Positions 40,466 through 40,801 of a stretch of DNA of 40,801 bases are shown one piece after another. Position 1 is the first letter of the stretch, and every line of letters starts with the position of its first letter. This DNA comes from a virus. Location of the stretch: positions 1 through 40,801 of IMG/VR virus record IMGVR_UViG_3300042691_035114; one strand, written 5' to 3'. The notes beneath the pieces are model-generated. The model was not told the origin of the DNA and ran no database searches. It saw only the letters and a program-made list of their open reading frames with translations. A program made the position numbers and the translations under genes.

Positions 40466-40801
40466 TACCTTGAAGATCATCAGAAGTTCTTATTGCTGCA
40501 GTATATCTATATCCACAAGCAACTTGTTTCCAGTTGGTTCCTCCAGAAAATGTGGTGACTGGAGTTGATCGATTGGTTGTTCCTCCTACTATATTGGTTC
40601 CTAGTTGTCCAGTATTATTAAATCCCCAAATCCATAATGTCCCATCTGTTTTGATTGTTGCAATATGTCCATATCCACAAAAAACTTGTTTCCAGTTGGT
40701 TCCTCCAGAGAATGTGGTGATGGGAGTGAGTCTTTGTGTTACTGTATTGTCTCCTAGTTGTCCATTACCATTAAATCCCCAAGCCCATAAGGTTCCATCA
40801 G
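40461..40801 (-). CDS. Second RCC1-type propeller protein (5' end beyond window)
   Basis: Only the C-terminal ~113 residues are inside: 'WAWGFNGNGQLGDNTVTQRLTPITTFSGGTNWKQVFCGYGHIATIKTDGTLWIWGFNNTGQLGTNIVGG...' and a divergent end 'YRYTAAIRTSDDLQGI'. Blades are nearly the same as in the 34999-36180 gene, so the two are paralogues flanking the oxygenase/GT genes. TAA at 40461-40463. Total length unknown. Confidence 0.85.
   Translation of the reverse strand, partial: DGTLWAWGFNGNGQLGDNTVTQRLTPITTFSGGTNWKQVFCGYGHIATIKTDGTLWIWGFNNTGQLGTNIVGGTTNRSTPVTTFSGGTNWKQVACGYRYTAAIRTSDDLQGI

Overview
The window is a 40.8-kb piece of an AT-rich T4-like myovirus, almost certainly a cyanophage infecting marine Prochlorococcus or Synechococcus. 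It carries the T4 structural set gp5, gp26, gp54, gp4, gp48 and gp53, and the replication/recombination/late-transcription set gp32, gp59 and gp33. It also has the marine-cyanophage auxiliary genes phoH and thyX, two small proteins of cyanobacterial type (DUF1825 and DUF4278) and a promoter with a perfect NtcA-type box. All assignments come from reading the translated sequence; no database search was run.

Layout. (1) 1-15.0 kb, minus strand: tail and baseplate block. It holds a giant collagen-plus-beta-helix fibre/structural protein that runs off the left edge, a gp5-type hub split into an OB-fold protein and a separate needle-like beta protein, a gp27-like hub protein, a hub protein with a SleB-like wall hydrolase and an M23-like segment, a Gln-rich coiled-coil protein (possible tape measure), a small 57-aa chaperone-like ORF, gp26 and gp54. 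(2) 15.06-17.65 kb, plus strand: gp4, an unknown protein, gp48 and gp53. The two blocks diverge from a 40-bp gap carrying mirror-image TCTAAATA late-promoter-like octamers. (3) 17.6-18.2 kb, minus: a Mom-like DNA-modification protein. (4) 18.3-23.2 kb, minus: gp32, DUF1825, gp59, gp33, RecB-like exonuclease, PhoH, a small protein, ThyX and two 57-aa proteins, ending at a strong terminator after gp32. (5) 23.28-23.76 kb: a two-gene mini-operon (DUF4278 and a 33-aa peptide) behind an NtcA-type promoter and a GC-rich structured leader, with terminators on both sides. (6) 23.8-25.3 kb, minus: small conserved phage proteins and a glutaredoxin. (7) 25.35-40.4 kb, minus: about 15 kb of glycan-related genes, mostly overlapping by a few bases. 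These are fused methyltransferase/glycosyltransferases, a GT2-GT25-GT17-TPR giant, a GT11 fucosyltransferase, a GH130-like propeller, DUF6165, a sulfotransferase, several GT-A-like proteins, a 2OG-Fe(II) oxygenase, a YkgJ-like Cys cluster protein and a TPR glycosyltransferase. They are flanked by two RCC1-propeller proteins, the second cut by the right edge.

How it fits together. Blocks 1-2 build the baseplate, hub and fibres. Block 4 supplies ssDNA binding, helicase loading, late sigma co-activation and thymidylate. Block 7 could synthesise or decorate a complex fucosylated, sulfated or methylated glycan, either on the host envelope or on the virion's own Thr-rich collagen or RCC1 adhesins. 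The most notable observations are a T-TTT-TTC slippery site joining gp26 to the 57-aa ORF in the -1 frame, the NtcA box with correct spacing to a -10, four tandem 9-nt repeats in the gp32 leader, and the glycan locus bracketed by recombination-prone RCC1 genes. The longest stretch without a gene is about 250 bp (23519-23770), and it is full of regulatory structure.
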